Of a stretch of DNA of 64,000 bases, positions 32,460-46,747 are shown piece after piece; position 1 is the first letter of the stretch; each line of letters begins with the position of its first letter. A model generated the notes under the pieces. It saw only the letters and a list, made by a program, of their open reading frames with translations. It was not told where the DNA came from and did no database searches. Source of the stretch: Bradyrhizobium guangdongense (GTDB lineage Bacteria; Pseudomonadota; Alphaproteobacteria; Rhizobiales; Xanthobacteraceae). The DNA lies in contig NZ_CP030051.1 of assembly GCF_004114975.1 (NCBI RefSeq), positions 3,100,001-3,164,000 of the forward strand, read 5' to 3'. Made by a program: the position numbers and the translations under genes.

Positions 32460-32490
32460 GTGCTGTGGACATGCCGCTGCGCTTGGGCAC

Positions 32491-32811
32491 TATGGAAAGG
32501 TGACAGTCCAGACTTTGCTGGAGGTGGCCAACGTCTATGACGTTGCGCTGCAAATTAGATTTGTCCCGTTTTCTACGTTCATTAGCAATACGCGTGACGT
32601 ATCTCCTGCGTCAATGCGGGTGCCGGAATTCAAGGACGATCAAGGATTTGCGCAAGCAAATTCGAAGTCAATCAGCGTGTTCTTACGTCCAGCTAGCAGC
32701 CGAGTTATCGCTACAGGGTGGATTGACGATCTTGGATCTGTCGATCCGGCCGCCATTAGCGTGCTTCCAAAGCCTGTGCGCATTGGAGGAACTGTAAATG
32801 TCATCCACTGA
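32491..32811 (+). pseudogene. XRE-type regulator, 5' half lost
   Basis: The frame from 32491 encodes YGKVTVQTLLEVANVYDVAL, then QIRFVPFSTFISNTRDVSP and a C-terminal VDPAAISVLPKPVRIGGTVN. This matches the C-terminal part of a group of XRE-family regulators in which the helix-turn-helix precedes this block. The N-terminal DNA-binding half is absent and the frame runs back into the IS21 tail, so the break is at the IS21 junction. It overlaps the start of the DUF3467 gene, showing they were one operon. Confidence 0.7.
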
Positions 32812-33154
32812 CCAAAATGCAGCCTCTGGCTTCGTATCAGAATCTGCGATTCATCGCGCTCCTGATTGGCGGGTGGTTTACTGCAATATATTGGGAATAG
32901 GTTGGGGGGAAAATGAAGCAAGGCTCAACGTTGCTTTCGATGAGGATTTGGCAAAGCCCGGCAGCAATGTTCGGGAAGAACTCATTGTTGTCATGCCCCA
33001 TCGAGCAGCAAAGATTCTGGCCCACACTCTGAGCACTATCATTGCCAACTACGAGGCCAACAATGGTCCGATACCGTTCCCGCAAGAGAAGTTACAAGAG
33101 ATTGACAGTTCCATTAAAGAGCAAGCATCTCGCGGAAAGCCAGTGGACAAGTGA
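32798..33154 (+). CDS. DUF3467-like protein
   Basis: 118 residues. The core pattern VVYCNILGIGWGENEARLNV, then a LIVVMPHRAAKILAHTLSTI and IIANYEANNGPIP end, fits DUF3467: a strand starting with a Tyr-x-Asn motif and an amphipathic helix ending in a Tyr-Glu motif. Overlaps the 3' end of the truncated regulator by 14 bp. Role unknown; such genes often pair with HTH proteins. Its promoter may have been lost with the regulator's 5' half. Confidence 0.8.
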   Translation: MSSTDQNAASGFVSESAIHRAPDWRVVYCNILGIGWGENEARLNVAFDEDLAKPGSNVREELIVVMPHRAAKILAHTLSTIIANYEANNGPIPFPQEKLQEIDSSIKEQASRGKPVDK

Positions 33155-33179
33155 AAGAGGCTGCCAACTGAGGCGGCCT
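33153..33179. repeat. near copy of the terminator arm at 21889
   Basis: 27 bases match 21889-21915 with one change (GAAAGAGGCTGCC AACTGA GGCGGCCT against GAAAGAGGCCGCC). Here the hairpin is imperfect and lacks the final T-run, but it still lies directly after a gene. The two copies are in the same orientation and bracket the island. Confidence 0.7.
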
Positions 33180-33361
33180 TACTCTTTGGGCGGCTCGGGA
33201 TGCCACACGACGGGCACCGGGAGCCTTAGCAGTTCCTCAGAGCGCGAAAGCGCGTCCCACGACCGACGCAGCAATTCACGCGTCATGTCTTCTTTGGCTT
33301 GGTGTCGGTGCACGCGCTCGTTGAGATGCTTGCGCAGCCATTCACGGTCTTCCGGCAGCAT
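33179..33361 (-). CDS. small charged protein, related to the one at 26113
   Basis: 60 residues from an ATG at 33361 with GGGAGAG upstream. MLPEDREWLRKHLNERVHRH, then a helical RELLRRSWDALSRSEELL and a Pro-rich end (VVWHPEPPKE). Same opening (MLPxD) and same LLRRSxDALxRS core as the 44-residue product at 26113. Unknown function. Confidence 0.6.
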   Translation of the reverse strand: MLPEDREWLRKHLNERVHRHQAKEDMTRELLRRSWDALSRSEELLRLPVPVVWHPEPPKE

Positions 33362-33479
33362 TGGCTCTCCCGTGGCAGCGCCCACGGATTAACGTAGGTT
33401 AAAACGCTCAGTTCCTCCGTACATTTGTGAACTTAGGACACTGCTCAATTTAAATTAGGACACGGGCCTCGGAATACGG

Positions 33480-33495
33480 ACAGTACCCGAAATCC
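33480..33495. repeat. half copy of the island repeat next to the recA promoter
   Basis: ACAGTACCCGAAATCC is identical to 26261-26276. It ends five bases before the SOS box of recA. Two partial AATTAGGACAC/ACTTAGGACAC units lie just before it (33431-33463). Confidence 0.7.
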
Positions 33496-33500
33496 AAAAA

Positions 33501-33522
33501 GAACATATTGCGAACATAGAAC
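33501..33522. promoter_or_regulatory. LexA (SOS) box of recA
   Basis: GAAC (33501) - 7 bp - GAAC (33512) is the alphaproteobacterial SOS box GAAC-N7-GAAC. A third GAAC follows at 33519, four bases after the second. Located 87 bp upstream of the recA start. Confidence 0.9.
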
Positions 33523-33608
33523 AAATAGGGTACGTTGTAGATATCGACGACCCGCCGCGCCAATCGTTTGTCCCACACGCGAATCCTCGCCATAAGGAGC
33601 ACGACCCA

Positions 33609-34697
<1,089 letters not shown>

Positions 34698-34757
34698 ACC
34701 CTAAGCAGAGAGTTTTCGCGAGGAGCGGGCGCTGAGGACGTTGAGTTGCCGACGTCA

Positions 34758-35548
34758 TCAGTGCCCGTTTCCTTTTGGCGGGGAGTGGGTGGGGCGACTT
34801 GCCGTCGCATTTGATCCTAACAGCGGCCTCACCATGCGATCCAGGACGCTACGCGGGAAATTTACGTCTGGCGGGGGGCATAGCCTATTAATCTGGCGAG
34901 CGGAGCGGAGATGGATGTGCTGCATGATGCGCTGTCGCAAGTTTCTTAGATCGGCATCGATAGAGCCCATCGCGCGTTTGAATAAGCCAGCCATTCCGAG
35001 AGCGGCCTTCAGGGGAACGATAAAGTCCCTTCTCGTTTCGAACGCCGTAATTCCCGTTTTCGATCTCGCGATGAGAAAAGTCCACGATGTCCGAACGAAT
35101 TTGGATGACAGAACTCGGAGATAGGGTAATGCCCGCGCAACTCTGTTTGGATACCATTCACCTGGGTCAGCGTTGACAAACACGACCAGCGGTTTGCCTG
35201 AAGCGTAAGCTGCGCCACCCTTCTTTTCGTTATCGTCAATGGCCCCTAGGATCAGTGCTCGTGGGTCGGTAGCAGCGCCACCACTCTGGCGCGGAACCAT
35301 TACATGCTCGGTTGGAAAGCTCCCGCGGTGTCCTCGTCGCGGATGATGCCGTCGCCGCCAATGGGGTCGTTTGTGCTCGCAATCGATAAGTTGCGCCCAT
35401 CTATGGCATTAGCGGTGGCGCACAGCAGCCAGTTGGCCAACGCTTCTCATAAGCGCATGTGGCCGAAATTCTGAAATGGCTTTCCGGTCTGAAGATGCTC
35501 CGCGTCGTCTTTGACGTAAAGCTCAAGCGTCTTGAGGGCGACCGCCAT
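34758..35548 (-). pseudogene. decayed gene of unknown family
   Basis: From an ATG at 35548 the minus strand encodes LELYVKDDAEHLQTGKPFQN and FGHMRL, then TGA in frame. The same frame continues EALANWLLCATANAIDG and TNDPIGGDGIIRDEDT and then fails. A shift into the next frame near 35315 restores FPTEHVMVPRQSGG, DPRALILGAIDD and GKPLVVFVNADPGEWYPN. These pieces read as one protein, so a stop and at least one frameshift have broken it. Downstream of about 35120 no coherent protein is seen. The 1 kb between recA and gcvP holds nothing else but the repeat at 35613. Confidence 0.5.
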
Positions 35549-35612
35549 GCTTTTGAATTTTCTCACAGGTATACAGGTATATTGATCATCAGCCGCCCCC
35601 ATCGGCCAGGAC

Positions 35613-35711
35613 CGTAGGGTGGGTTAGCGCAGCGTAACTTACCGCTGTCTGTCTCCGCGGAAGCAGAAGCGGTGGGTTGCGCTTCGCACAGCCGCCCGCT
35701 AACCGACCCTA
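35613..35711. repeat. interspersed inverted-repeat element
   Basis: TAGGGTGGGTTAGCG at one end and CGCTAACCGACCCTA at the other. Lies just after the gcvP stop on its strand and may help to end that transcript. A different family from the elements at 681 and 40597. Confidence 0.7.
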
Positions 35712-35717
35712 TCAAGC

Positions 35718-38582
<2,865 letters not shown>

Positions 38583-38598
38583 CGCTTGCTCCATCGCT

Positions 38599-38964
38599 TT
38601 AAGCCGTATGCGCCTTGTAGGCGGCTTCATCCATGAGGCCGCCGAGCTCGCTCTTATCGGCAATCTTGATTTTGAAGAACCAGGCCTTGCCTTGCGCGTC
38701 CGAATTCACCAGCGCCGGCTCGGCGGCGAGCTCGGGATTGGTCGCGAGCACTTCGCCCGAGATCGGCGCGTAGACGTCGGAGGCGGCCTTGACGGATTCC
38801 ACGACGGCGGCGGCTTCCGCCTTCTTCAGCACGCGGCCGAGCTTGGGCAGCTCGACGAACACGACGTCGCCGAGCTGCTGCTGCGCATAGTCGGTGATGC
38901 CGACGGTGGCGACGTCGCCCTCGATGGCAAGCCATTCATGGTCGGAGGTGTACAGCGTGGTCAT
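38599..38964 (-). CDS. gcvH: glycine cleavage system H protein
   Basis: 121 residues; lipoyl-carrier fold with the lipoylated Lys59 in [20 protein letters not shown]. Shuttles the aminomethyl group between P, T and L proteins. Nine bp behind gcvT. Confidence 0.97.
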   Translation of the reverse strand: MTTLYTSDHEWLAIEGDVATVGITDYAQQQLGDVVFVELPKLGRVLKKAEAAAVVESVKAASDVYAPISGEVLATNPELAAEPALVNSDAQGKAWFFKIKIADKSELGGLMDEAAYKAHTA

Positions 38965-38973
38965 TGTCGATCC

Positions 38974-40122
38974 TCAGCGTTTGTAGGTGTTTTTCACGAA
39001 GGGCATGGCGGCGACCGTGAGCGGCAGCTTTTGTCCACGCACCTCGGCAAAGAGTTTTGTCCCGAGCGCACTTAAGGCAGTCGGCACATAGCCCATCGCG
39101 ATCGGGGCATTCAGGCTCGGGCCGAATCCGCCCGAGCTGACCTTTCCGATCGGCTCGCCTCCGGCTTGATCCGCAAACAGCAGCGCGCCTTCGCGCACCG
39201 GCGCGCGGCCCTCAGGCCGCAGTCCGACGCGGCGGCGGGATGCGCCGTGATCGAAATGGGTGAGGATCTTGTCGGCGCCGGGAAAACCGCCGGCGCGTGC
39301 ACCGCCCGTGCGGCGGCTCTTCTGCACCGACCATTCCAGCGCGGCCTCGACCGGTGTGGTGGCGGTGTCGATGTCGTGGCCGTAGAGGCAGAGCCCGGCT
39401 TCCAGCCGCAGGCTGTCGCGGGCGCCAAGCCCGATCGGCATCACGTCGGGATTTTGCAGCAGCATCTGTGCGAGGCGTTCGGCATCGGCAGCGGGAACCG
39501 AAATCTCGAACCCGTCTTCGCCGGTGTAGCCCGAACGCGAGACGAAGCACTTGATGCCGGCGACCTCGTGCGGACCGGCATCCATGAATTTCATGGCGGG
39601 CGCCGCTGCACACAGTTTCGCCAGCGCCGATTCCGCCTTGGGGCCCTGGAGAGCGATCAGTGCGCGGTCGGCGAGCGATTCGATCTCGCAGGCGTCCGCA
39701 AGATTGGCGCGCAGATGCGCCTCGTCGGCGTCCTTGCAGGCGGCGTTGACGACCAGGAATAGGTGATCGCCGAAATTGGCAACCATCAGATCGTCGAGAA
39801 TCCCGCCGTCTGCATTGGTGAACTGGGCGTAGCGCTGCCGCCCCTCGGCGATCGCTACGATGTCCTGCGGCACCAGGCGTTCCAGCGCGCGGGCGGAGTC
39901 CTCGACCTTGCCCGACTTCGGCCGCAAGCGGAGCTGGCCCATATGGGAGACGTCAAACAGGCCGGCGGAAGCTCGGGTATGAAGGTGCTCTTTCAGCACG
40001 CCCGCAGGGTACTGCACGGGCATGTCATAGCCCGCGAACGGCACCATCTTGCCGCCGAGCGACACATGCAGGTCATAAAGAGGGGTACGTTTCAGGGATT
40101 TCCGGTCGTCGGGTGCAAGCAT
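38974..40122 (-). CDS. gcvT: glycine cleavage system aminomethyltransferase (T protein)
   Basis: 382 residues from the ATG at 40122. TPLYDLHVSLGGKMVPFAGY and MPVQYPAGVLKEHLHTR at the start, GLFDVSHMGQLRL, then the folate site region SRSGYTGEDGFEISVP and the C-terminal barrel. Transfers the methylene group to tetrahydrofolate. First gene of the operon, preceded by the tandem glycine riboswitch. Confidence 0.97.
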   Translation of the reverse strand: MLAPDDRKSLKRTPLYDLHVSLGGKMVPFAGYDMPVQYPAGVLKEHLHTRASAGLFDVSHMGQLRLRPKSGKVEDSARALERLVPQDIVAIAEGRQRYAQFTNADGGILDDLMVANFGDHLFLVVNAACKDADEAHLRANLADACEIESLADRALIALQGPKAESALAKLCAAAPAMKFMDAGPHEVAGIKCFVSRSGYTGEDGFEISVPAADAERLAQMLLQNPDVMPIGLGARDSLRLEAGLCLYGHDIDTATTPVEAALEWSVQKSRRTGGARAGGFPGADKILTHFDHGASRRRVGLRPEGRAPVREGALLFADQAGGEPIGKVSSGGFGPSLNAPIAMGYVPTALSALGTKLFAEVRGQKLPLTVAAMPFVKNTYKR

Positions 40123-40177
40123 CTCGGGGCCCTCGGCGGTTCCCCTGGGACGATTCCCCTGGGACACCAGTCGAAGC

Positions 40178-40348
40178 CCCATCTGTCGCTGTGCCTGAGA
40201 GTATTATCCCGTCGGCGGGTGCCGGGCGGGCTTAAGCCCGTCGGCGCCTCTTTCCAGATGTCGTCAAAGCCACGCGGTCCTTTTGCCTGAGAGTTTCCGG
40301 GGCGGTTGCTCCTTCGGCGCCGGCAGATGTGCCGGTCTCTCCCGACGT
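40178..40348 (-). promoter_or_regulatory. tandem glycine riboswitch
   Basis: On the minus strand, aptamer 1 runs from CGGGAGAGACC (about 40345) through GCCGAAGGAGCAA and ACTCTCAGGCAAAAGGAC. Aptamer 2 follows with TGGAAAGAGGCGCCGACGGG through ACTCTCAGGCACAGCGACAG. A short linker joins them. These are the hallmark conserved parts of the cooperative glycine riboswitch. It sits about 55 bp before gcvT, where glycine should switch on the cleavage operon. Confidence 0.93.
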
Positions 40349-40596
40349 GGCCGTACGATACAGATGGGTACAGACCACAGGCCAGCCAAGCCTGTCAACG
40401 CGGCTTCTGCGTCTTTCAACGGGATTGCAACGGGGCTTGCACCAGGACCTGCGCGCCTGCGGCAACCCTCTGATCTCCTTGCACAGTTTCTGGACAGGGA
40501 AGCTGGCCTTGTCTAAAAGCGCTTTGGCCCGCAGATATCAGCCGAAACGTCAGTTTGGACGGCAAGGAAGCGGGTTCTAAAGCGCGATGATTGTTT

Positions 40597-40645
40597 GAGC
40601 ATGATCTTTCCGGAAAACCGCTTCCCACTTTTCCGGATCATGCTC
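40597..40645. repeat. interspersed palindromic element
   Basis: GAGCATGATC (40597-40606) and GATCATGCTC (40636-40645), with TTCCGGAAAA / TTTTCCGG inside. The 296-bp gap 40366-40661 otherwise shows only divergent promoter DNA between the gcv leader and alaS; this element lies 23 bp before alaS. Confidence 0.75.
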
Positions 40646-40667
40646 TAGCACACCCGATTGGATGAAC

Positions 40668-43346
<2,679 letters not shown>

Positions 43347-43351
43347 CCGCC

Positions 43352-44581
43352 ATGCGCCTCGTTCCGCGAGGACGTGGGCTTCGCGATCCGAATTTGAGGG
43401 ATCGCCTCTACGAATTGCTGGAGCACGATCCGCTCGCTTACTCGATCGGGTCGCGCTTCATCCAGCTCATCATCGGCGTCATCGTGTTCAACGTGGTCGC
43501 GATGGTGCTCGCCTCGGTGCCGGAGCTGGACGCGCAGTTCGCCGTGCTGTTCTCGTCCGTCAGCATCCTCTGCGTGATCGTGTTCGCGCTGGAATATCTA
43601 GCGCGGCTCTGGACGGTGGCGGGCCACACGCCGCGCAAGGGCTCGGCGCTCGCCGACCGGCTCGGCTATGTTTTCTCGGCGCTCGGCATCATCGACCTCA
43701 TGGCGTTCCTGCCGGCCGCGGTGGTGCTGGCCACGGGCCGGCACGCGACGCTGGCGGCGCTCGGCGTGCTGCCGTTCTTCAAGCTGATCCGCTATTCGCC
43801 GGCGATGCGCTCGCTGCTTGCGGCCGTGCATGCCGAGCGTCGGGCACTGATCGGCTGCATCGTCATCCTGGCCGGTGCGGTCCTGACCTTCGCCTCGCTG
43901 CTCTACGCCATCGAGCGCGACGTGCAGCCGGACAAGCTCGGCACCATCCCCCAGGCGATGTGGTGGGCGATCGTGACGCTCGGCACCGTCGGCTATGGCG
44001 ACGTCGTGCCGGTGACGGCGCTAGGCAAGATCATCTCGGTGTTCACCATCATCTCGGGCTTCGCGATGATCGCGCTGCCGGTTGCGATCATCTCGACCGC
44101 CTTTGCCGAGGAAGTGAAGCGGCGCGACTTCGTCGTCACCTGGGGCATGCTGGCGCGGGTGCCGCTGTTCTCGCATCTGGGAGCGGCGGAGATCGCCGAC
44201 ATCATGCGGCTGCTCCGCGCGCGTACCGTGGAGCAGGGCGAGATCCTGGTTCGTCGCGGGGACGCGGCCTCCTCGATGTATTTCATCACGGCCGGCGAGG
44301 TCGAGATCGCGCTGCCGAGCCAGCATGTGCGGCTTGCCGACGGTACGTTCTTCGGCGAGATCGCGCTGCTGCACAAGACCAAGCGCAGCGGCACCGTGAC
44401 GGCGACGCGCAAGACGCGTCTCTTGGTGCTCGATGCCCAGGATTTTCATGCCCTGATCGCGCGCATGCCGACGCTGGCGGCGCATGTCCACCGGACGGCC
44501 AAGGCGCGGCTGGAAGAGACCGGCGGCGATCTGGCGCCCGCCGAGCTCGCGCAAGCCGAGCGTGAGGGCACCGACCGCTGA
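43352..44581 (+). CDS. cyclic-nucleotide-gated potassium channel (MlotiK1/ion transporter type)
   Basis: 409 residues. Six membrane helices with a weak S4 (FFKLIRYSPAMRSL, few positive residues), pore helix and selectivity filter TVGYGD (212-217), then a C-linker and a cyclic-nucleotide-binding domain (about 270-385) with GTFFGEIALLHKTKRSGTV, the phosphate-binding cassette. This is the architecture of rhizobial MloK1-type channels. Starts only five bp after alaS, so it can be read from the same mRNA; a functional link is not obvious. Confidence 0.92.
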   Translation: MRLVPRGRGLRDPNLRDRLYELLEHDPLAYSIGSRFIQLIIGVIVFNVVAMVLASVPELDAQFAVLFSSVSILCVIVFALEYLARLWTVAGHTPRKGSALADRLGYVFSALGIIDLMAFLPAAVVLATGRHATLAALGVLPFFKLIRYSPAMRSLLAAVHAERRALIGCIVILAGAVLTFASLLYAIERDVQPDKLGTIPQAMWWAIVTLGTVGYGDVVPVTALGKIISVFTIISGFAMIALPVAIISTAFAEEVKRRDFVVTWGMLARVPLFSHLGAAEIADIMRLLRARTVEQGEILVRRGDAASSMYFITAGEVEIALPSQHVRLADGTFFGEIALLHKTKRSGTVTATRKTRLLVLDAQDFHALIARMPTLAAHVHRTAKARLEETGGDLAPAELAQAEREGTDR

Positions 44582-44585
44582 GCGC

Positions 44586-45089
44586 TCAGCCCTTCTTCAG
44601 GAAAACATACTCGGCCGAGTAGGGCGCACTTCTGAACTCGCCGGCCTTGTCGCAGGCGCCCTCGAGCTTGCCGCCATGGGTGTTGGTGCGCTGGACCGTC
44701 GTGACCGGCGTCAGCACGCCGCTGCCGCGGTGGGCGGTGACCTCCAGCTTCAGCCAGGGGATGTCGGCGGCCGTTGCGCCCGGCGCATTGCCGGCGGCCT
44801 TGGCACCCACGGCGCTGCCGTCGGCGTGCTCCCAAGTCGGCCCGGCATAGTGGCGGCCGACGGTCTTGCCGTCGGACAAGAGTGTCGCGATCGGCTCGCG
44901 GAAGCTCCAAGCGAGCTTGCCGTCGGTGCCGGCCTTGCACTCATAGACCTGCGCGCCCTCGGCGTGGACGCTGAGCACGATGCTCTCACCGGATGCGGCG
45001 ATGGCGTCAGGGAGCGGGTCTGCGGCGGAGGCCGGCCCGATCATGGCCGCGAGCAACAGCAGGCAGGGGGCGGCAAGCTTGATGAACAT
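44586..45089 (-). CDS. DUF3455 family secreted protein
   Basis: 167 residues. Signal peptide MFIKLAAPCLLLLAAMIGPA, then SAADPLP. The DUF3455 core is seen: SVHAEGAQVYECKAG, WSFREPIATLL, GRHYAGPTWEHADGSAV and IPWLKLEVTAHRGSGVL, ending with KSAEY-like APYSAEYVFLKKG. Exported; role unknown. Convergent with the channel gene. Confidence 0.9.
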   Translation of the reverse strand: MFIKLAAPCLLLLAAMIGPASAADPLPDAIAASGESIVLSVHAEGAQVYECKAGTDGKLAWSFREPIATLLSDGKTVGRHYAGPTWEHADGSAVGAKAAGNAPGATAADIPWLKLEVTAHRGSGVLTPVTTVQRTNTHGGKLEGACDKAGEFRSAPYSAEYVFLKKG

Positions 45090-45110
45090 GGTCGGTCTCC
45101 ACGGAGGGCT

Positions 45111-45150
45111 CTCACAAAAAGAACGGGCCGCGCTCAAGGACGCGGCCCGT
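45111..45150 (-). terminator. terminator of icd
   Basis: Stem ACGGGCCGCG / CGCGGCCCGT with loop TCCTTGAG on the minus strand, followed by TTCTTTTTG. Positioned 42 bp after the icd stop. Confidence 0.85.
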
Positions 45151-45191
45151 AATGATGGCTGGCCCAGTCGGGCGAAATTGCGGTTGGCAGC

Positions 45192-46406
45192 TTACGCCGC
45201 CAGCGCCTTCACCAGGTTGTCAGCGACCTTGTCGAGGAAGCCGGTGGTCGAGAGCCAGCGCTGGTCGGCGCCGACCAGGAGCGCGAGGTCCTTGGTCATG
45301 TAGCCTTCCTCGACGGTGTCGACGCAGACCTTCTCCAGGGTGGTCGCGAACTTGGCGAGCTCGGCATTGTTGTCGAGCTTGGCGCGGTGGGCGAGGCCAC
45401 GGGTCCAGGCGAAGATCGAGGCGATCGAGTTGGTCGAGGTCTCCTTGCCCTTCTGGTGCTCGCGGTAGTGACGGGTCACCGTGCCGTGGGCCGCTTCCGC
45501 TTCGACGGTCTTGCCGTCGGGGGTGAGCAGCACCGAGGTCATCAGGCCGAGCGAGCCGTAGCCCTGCGCGACCGTGTCGGACTGCACGTCGCCGTCGTAG
45601 TTCTTACAGGCCCAGACGTAGCCGCCGGACCATTTTAGCGCCGAGGCGACCATGTCGTCGATCAGGCGGTGCTCGTAGGTCAGGCCCTTGGCGTCGAACT
45701 CCTTCTTGAACTCCTTGTCGAAGATCTCCTGGAAGATGTCCTTGAAGCGGCCGTCATAGACCTTCAGAATCGTGTTCTTGGTCGACAGGTAGACCGGGTA
45801 GCCGCGCAGCAGGCCGTAGTTGAACGAGGCGCGGGCGAAGTCGATGATGCTGTCGTCGAGATTGTACATCTCCATGGCGACGCCGGCGCCCGGAGCCTTG
45901 AACACTTCCTTCTCGATCACGGTGCCGTCCTCGCCGACGAACTTCAGCGAGAGGGTGCCCTTGCCCGGGAACTTGATGTCGGTGGCGCGGTACTGGTCGC
46001 CATAGGCGTGGCGGCCGATGATGATCGGCTTGGTCCAGCCGGGAACGAGACGCGGCACGTTCTTGCAGATGATCGGCTCGCGGAAGATGCAGCCGCCTAG
46101 GATGTTGCGGATGGTGCCGTTCGGCGACTTCCACATCTGCTTGAGGTTGAACTCCTTCACCCGGGCTTCGTCGGGGGTGATGGTGGCGCACTTGACGCCG
46201 ACGCCGACCTTCTTGATCGCCTCGGCGGCGTCGATCGTCACCTGATCGTTGGTCTGGTCGCGGTACTCCATGCCCAGGTCGAAATAGAGCAGCTCGACAT
46301 CCAGGAACGGGTTGATCAACTTATCCTTGATGTACTGCCAGATGATCCGGGTCATCTCGTCGCCATCGAGTTCGACGACGGGATTGGATACCTTGATTTT
46401 TGCCAT
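45192..46406 (-). CDS. icd: NADP-dependent isocitrate dehydrogenase
   Basis: 404 residues of the eukaryotic-like (IDH1/2) subfamily typical for alphaproteobacteria: [40 protein letters not shown] with the substrate Ser/Arg, [19 protein letters not shown] with the metal-site region, and [17 protein letters not shown]. Converts isocitrate to 2-oxoglutarate in the TCA cycle, making NADPH. ATG at 46406. Confidence 0.97.
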   Translation of the reverse strand: MAKIKVSNPVVELDGDEMTRIIWQYIKDKLINPFLDVELLYFDLGMEYRDQTNDQVTIDAAEAIKKVGVGVKCATITPDEARVKEFNLKQMWKSPNGTIRNILGGCIFREPIICKNVPRLVPGWTKPIIIGRHAYGDQYRATDIKFPGKGTLSLKFVGEDGTVIEKEVFKAPGAGVAMEMYNLDDSIIDFARASFNYGLLRGYPVYLSTKNTILKVYDGRFKDIFQEIFDKEFKKEFDAKGLTYEHRLIDDMVASALKWSGGYVWACKNYDGDVQSDTVAQGYGSLGLMTSVLLTPDGKTVEAEAAHGTVTRHYREHQKGKETSTNSIASIFAWTRGLAHRAKLDNNAELAKFATTLEKVCVDTVEEGYMTKDLALLVGADQRWLSTTGFLDKVADNLVKALAA

Positions 46407-46747
46407 GATCGGGGAAGCCCTCTTCGGAATGGGCACTTGCGGTGCGCCGACGTGAATATCCGCCGCCTCTTAGCACCTGATAGCAGCGGGCGAAAGCCAA
46501 GTGATTATGCACTTTTAGCCCATCCAGCTTCCACGGACGGGGGGCGGAGCCGGCCGCCGCGGCCCGGGCCGGATCAAGGTTTCCGCCCAGGTTCAAAAGC
46601 CGAATCCAACCCGTTATTTCCCTTGAGAATTCTGTCAGGACAGGCAAACGACAGGCGGACAAAGCCCGCCGGTCGGCAGCCGGCTCTGAATCAATTCCTA
46701 AGAGCGCCTCGCCAGGGCCTTGAGAACCAGAGTGAAAGCGAAACGAG
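46407..46747. other. divergent promoter region icd / RNA methyltransferase
   Basis: 340 bp between two divergent starts. It should hold both promoters and untranslated leaders. I see no hairpin or repeat with confidence and no short gene. Confidence 0.5.

Larger units (their letters stand above)
29993..32490 (+). mobile_element. IS21 family element, right end missing or altered
   Basis: Left terminal repeats, istA and istB are present in order. Between the istB stop (32459) and the next recognisable host sequence (32491) there are only about 30 bp, without the 23-bp repeats expected in inverted orientation. Either the right end has been deleted or the insertion was one-sided; the neighbouring regulator gene lost its 5' half at the same point. 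Confidence 0.8.
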
